Assembly (NCBI GenBank): GCA_023414985.1
Contig: JAEZLY010000316.1
Span: 1-15,759, forward strand
Direction: 5' to 3'
From: Bacillota bacterium
GTDB lineage: Bacteria; Bacillota; Clostridia; Lachnospirales; Lachnospiraceae
Length of the DNA: 15,759 nt
The notes beneath the pieces were generated by a model. That model was not told the origin of the DNA. It searched no databases and worked only from the letters and a program-made list of their open reading frames with translations. The position numbers and the translations under genes were made by a program. Positions 14,568 through 15,759 of the stretch are shown here, piece by piece; position 1 is the first letter of the stretch; every line of letters begins with the position of its first letter.

Positions 14568-15314
14568 ATGCGTAAGAAAATAATTGCTGGTAATTGGAAA
14601 ATGAATAAGACTCCCTCGGAGACTGTTACATTAATAAATGAATTAAAACCACTGGTAGCGACTGAGGATGCAGACGTAGTATTTTGCGTACCTGCAGTAT
14701 CATTAACAACAGCTCTTGAAGCAGTAAAGGGATCAAATATAGCAATCGGTGCTCAGAACATGTACTATGAGGAAAGTGGTGCATTTACCGGAGAAATCGC
14801 TCCGAATATGTTGACCAGCATTGGTGTTAAGTATGTTATTATCGGACACTCCGAGAGAAGAGAGTATTTTGCAGAAACGAATGAAACTGTTAATAAGAAA
14901 GTATTAAAGGCTTTTGAGCATGGTATCACACCAATTGTTTGCTGTGGTGAAACATTAACTCAGAGAGAACAGGGAATTACCATTGATTTCGTTCGTCAGC
15001 AGATTAAAATAGCTTTCTTAAATGTTACTCCGGATCAAGCGAAGACAGCAGTCATCGCATATGAGCCTATCTGGGCAATCGGAACCGGGAAAGTAGCTAC
15101 CACCGAGCAGGCAGAAGAGGTATGTAAGGCAATTCGTGAATGTATTGCTGAAATCTATGATGAAGCAACTGCAGCAGCAATCCGTATTCAATACGGCGGC
15201 AGCGTTACCGCAGCAAGTGCAGCAGATTTATTCTCCCAGGCAAATATCGATGGCGGTTTAGTTGGCGGCGCAAGCTTAAAGGCTGACTTTGGAAAAATCG
15301 TAAATTACAAATAA
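14568..15314 (+). CDS. tpiA: Triosephosphate isomerase
   Basis: The enzyme interconverts dihydroxyacetone phosphate and glyceraldehyde 3-phosphate. At 248 residues it is the typical length of a bacterial TIM barrel. Substrate-binding N9 and K11 are in GNWKMNKT, the catalytic electrophile His94 is in GHSERRE, and the catalytic base Glu166 is in AYEPIWAIGTGK, which starts the mobile loop 6. The phosphate-binding GGSVT and GGLVGGASL loops are near the end. AGGAGG (14555-14560) is seven bases before ATG. The 188-bp gap after pgk contains a long inverted repeat. Two TATAAT sequences in it (14496-14501 and 14546-14551) lack good -35 partners, so co-transcription with pgk is likely. Confidence 0.98.
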   Translation: MRKKIIAGNWKMNKTPSETVTLINELKPLVATEDADVVFCVPAVSLTTALEAVKGSNIAIGAQNMYYEESGAFTGEIAPNMLTSIGVKYVIIGHSERREYFAETNETVNKKVLKAFEHGITPIVCCGETLTQREQGITIDFVRQQIKIAFLNVTPDQAKTAVIAYEPIWAIGTGKVATTEQAEEVCKAIRECIAEIYDEATAAAIRIQYGGSVTAASAADLFSQANIDGGLVGGASLKADFGKIVNYK

Positions 15315-15323
15315 CGATAATGG

Positions 15324-15390
15324 ACTCAAACTTCGCAGATATATGAATGGATTTTAATTCATCCAATATAAGCTTCTGTGAAATTTGAGT
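15324..15390 (+). terminator. Long hairpin after tpiA, possible weak terminator
   Basis: Bases 15324-15339 pair with 15375-15390 over 16 positions with one G-T wobble and one mismatch. Inside, TATA (15340-15343) can pair with TATA (15367-15370), and TGGAT (15348-15352) pairs with ATCCA (15361-15365). The tail ATTTATTACC is only weakly T-rich. Termination may therefore be partial. Confidence 0.55.
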
Positions 15391-15595
15391 ATTTATTACC
15401 TTGAGTAGGATGCATAATCCTGCCTAAGGATTTGTGGATACTAACTTGAAATTTGGAAATCTAAATAATGTGAACCTTTGAATATTCATCGGAGATTCAT
15501 TATTTATATTAGAAAATCAGATAGTGATTCACGATATTAATGTTAAGGATGGAAAACATTTCTTAATTAAAAGAATATAAAATTATTATGAAAGC

Positions 15596-15624
15596 TTGAA
15601 AAGCTGATCTTGAAAAGCTATAAT
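15596..15624 (+). promoter_or_regulatory. Sigma-A promoter of gpmI
   Basis: TTGAAA (15596-15601) and TATAAT (15619-15624) are exactly 17 bases apart. The predicted start near 15631 lies at the centre of the palindrome TGTTGC-A-GCAACA (15625-15637), which could be an operator or a 5'-end hairpin. Confidence 0.75.
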
Positions 15625-15688
15625 TGTTGCAGCAACAGTGTGACGGGAATTCTATTACAACGGAATTTCGCAGAGAAGGAGTATGAAA

Positions 15689-15759
15689 ATGAGTAAAAAA
15701 CCTACAGTTTTAATGATATTAGATGGATATGGTTTAAATGAAAAGAAAGAATCGAATGC
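15689..15759 (+). CDS. gpmI: Phosphoglycerate mutase, cofactor-independent, N-terminal fragment
   Basis: Only 23 full codons are visible before the window ends. The N-terminus reads MSKKPTVLMILDGYGLNEKK. VLMILDGYG is the signature start of the 2,3-bisphosphoglycerate-independent mutase, with Asp12 as a metal ligand. The enzyme converts 3-phosphoglycerate to 2-phosphoglycerate. ATG at 15689 is preferred because AAGGAG (15676-15681) is seven bases upstream; the in-frame ATG at 15683 would be too close. The position after tpiA is typical of Firmicute glycolytic clusters. Confidence 0.88.
   Translation, partial: MSKKPTVLMILDGYGLNEKKESN

Larger units (their letters stand above)
15315..15688 (+). 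promoter_or_regulatory. Intergenic region between tpiA and gpmI
   Basis: These 374 bases contain a long imperfect hairpin (15324-15390), a small AGGAT/ATCCT stem (15407-15421), a featureless AT-rich stretch to about 15595, and a strong promoter with a palindrome at its +1. I see no gene here. Confidence 0.7.

Noticed and set aside
15401..15432. Possible third copy of the intergenic repeat (AGGATGC followed by TAAGGA)
   Set aside because: Only two short blocks match 13040-13062, the diagnostic CGTCCTAT and CACTCCGT blocks are missing, and it does not abut a terminator T-run in the same way.

Overview
The window looks like a chromosomal segment of an endospore-forming, anaerobic Firmicute, most likely a Lachnospiraceae-type clostridium. 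The reasons are the spoIVB-spo0A pair, a glycolytic gap-pgk-tpiA-gpmI cluster, strong AGGAGG ribosome binding sites, AT-rich intergenic DNA and rho-independent terminators throughout. All genes recognised are on the + strand. I see no tRNA, rRNA, transposase, phage gene or CRISPR array.

Layout. (1) 1-2097: a P1B-type Zn/Cd/Pb efflux ATPase whose 5' end lies outside the window, followed by a terminator. (2) 2316-6119: a large secreted protein made of about 14 bacterial Ig-like (BIG_2) modules, followed by a terminator. (3) 6380-8065: recN, starting at TTG, with a clear sigma-A promoter and a LexA-like operator at its +1. (4) 8267-9550: spoIVB, then a 553-bp regulatory region with Spo0A boxes and a sigma-A promoter, then spo0A (10104-10904) with a very long terminator hairpin. 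(5) 11039-11512: a small Gly/Thr-rich, collagen-like protein of unknown function. (6) 11884 to the right edge: gap, pgk, tpiA and the start of gpmI. These form the lower-glycolysis block, with 188-374 bp between genes. Most of those gaps hold inverted repeats, terminators or promoters.

How the genes work together. gap, pgk, tpiA and gpmI encode consecutive or adjacent steps from dihydroxyacetone phosphate to 2-phosphoglycerate. They appear to be individually tuned rather than one tight operon: gap has its own promoter and terminator, gpmI has its own promoter, and pgk-tpiA and tpiA-gpmI are separated by long hairpins without good U-tracts. recN-spoIVB-spo0A is a neighbourhood shared by many Firmicutes. 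spoIVB serves sigma-K activation late in sporulation, and spo0A is the master sporulation regulator.

The most unusual signals are non-coding. A multi-hairpin extragenic element of about 130 bp sits at 12989-13118, directly on the gap terminator. A degenerate relative sits at 8120-8177, directly on the recN terminator. The shared blocks CGTCCTAT, CACTCCGT and ATGCG, and the identical placement against terminator T-runs, suggest a dispersed repeat family that uses terminators as sites. The collagen-like protein next to spo0A is the most interesting uncharacterised gene.
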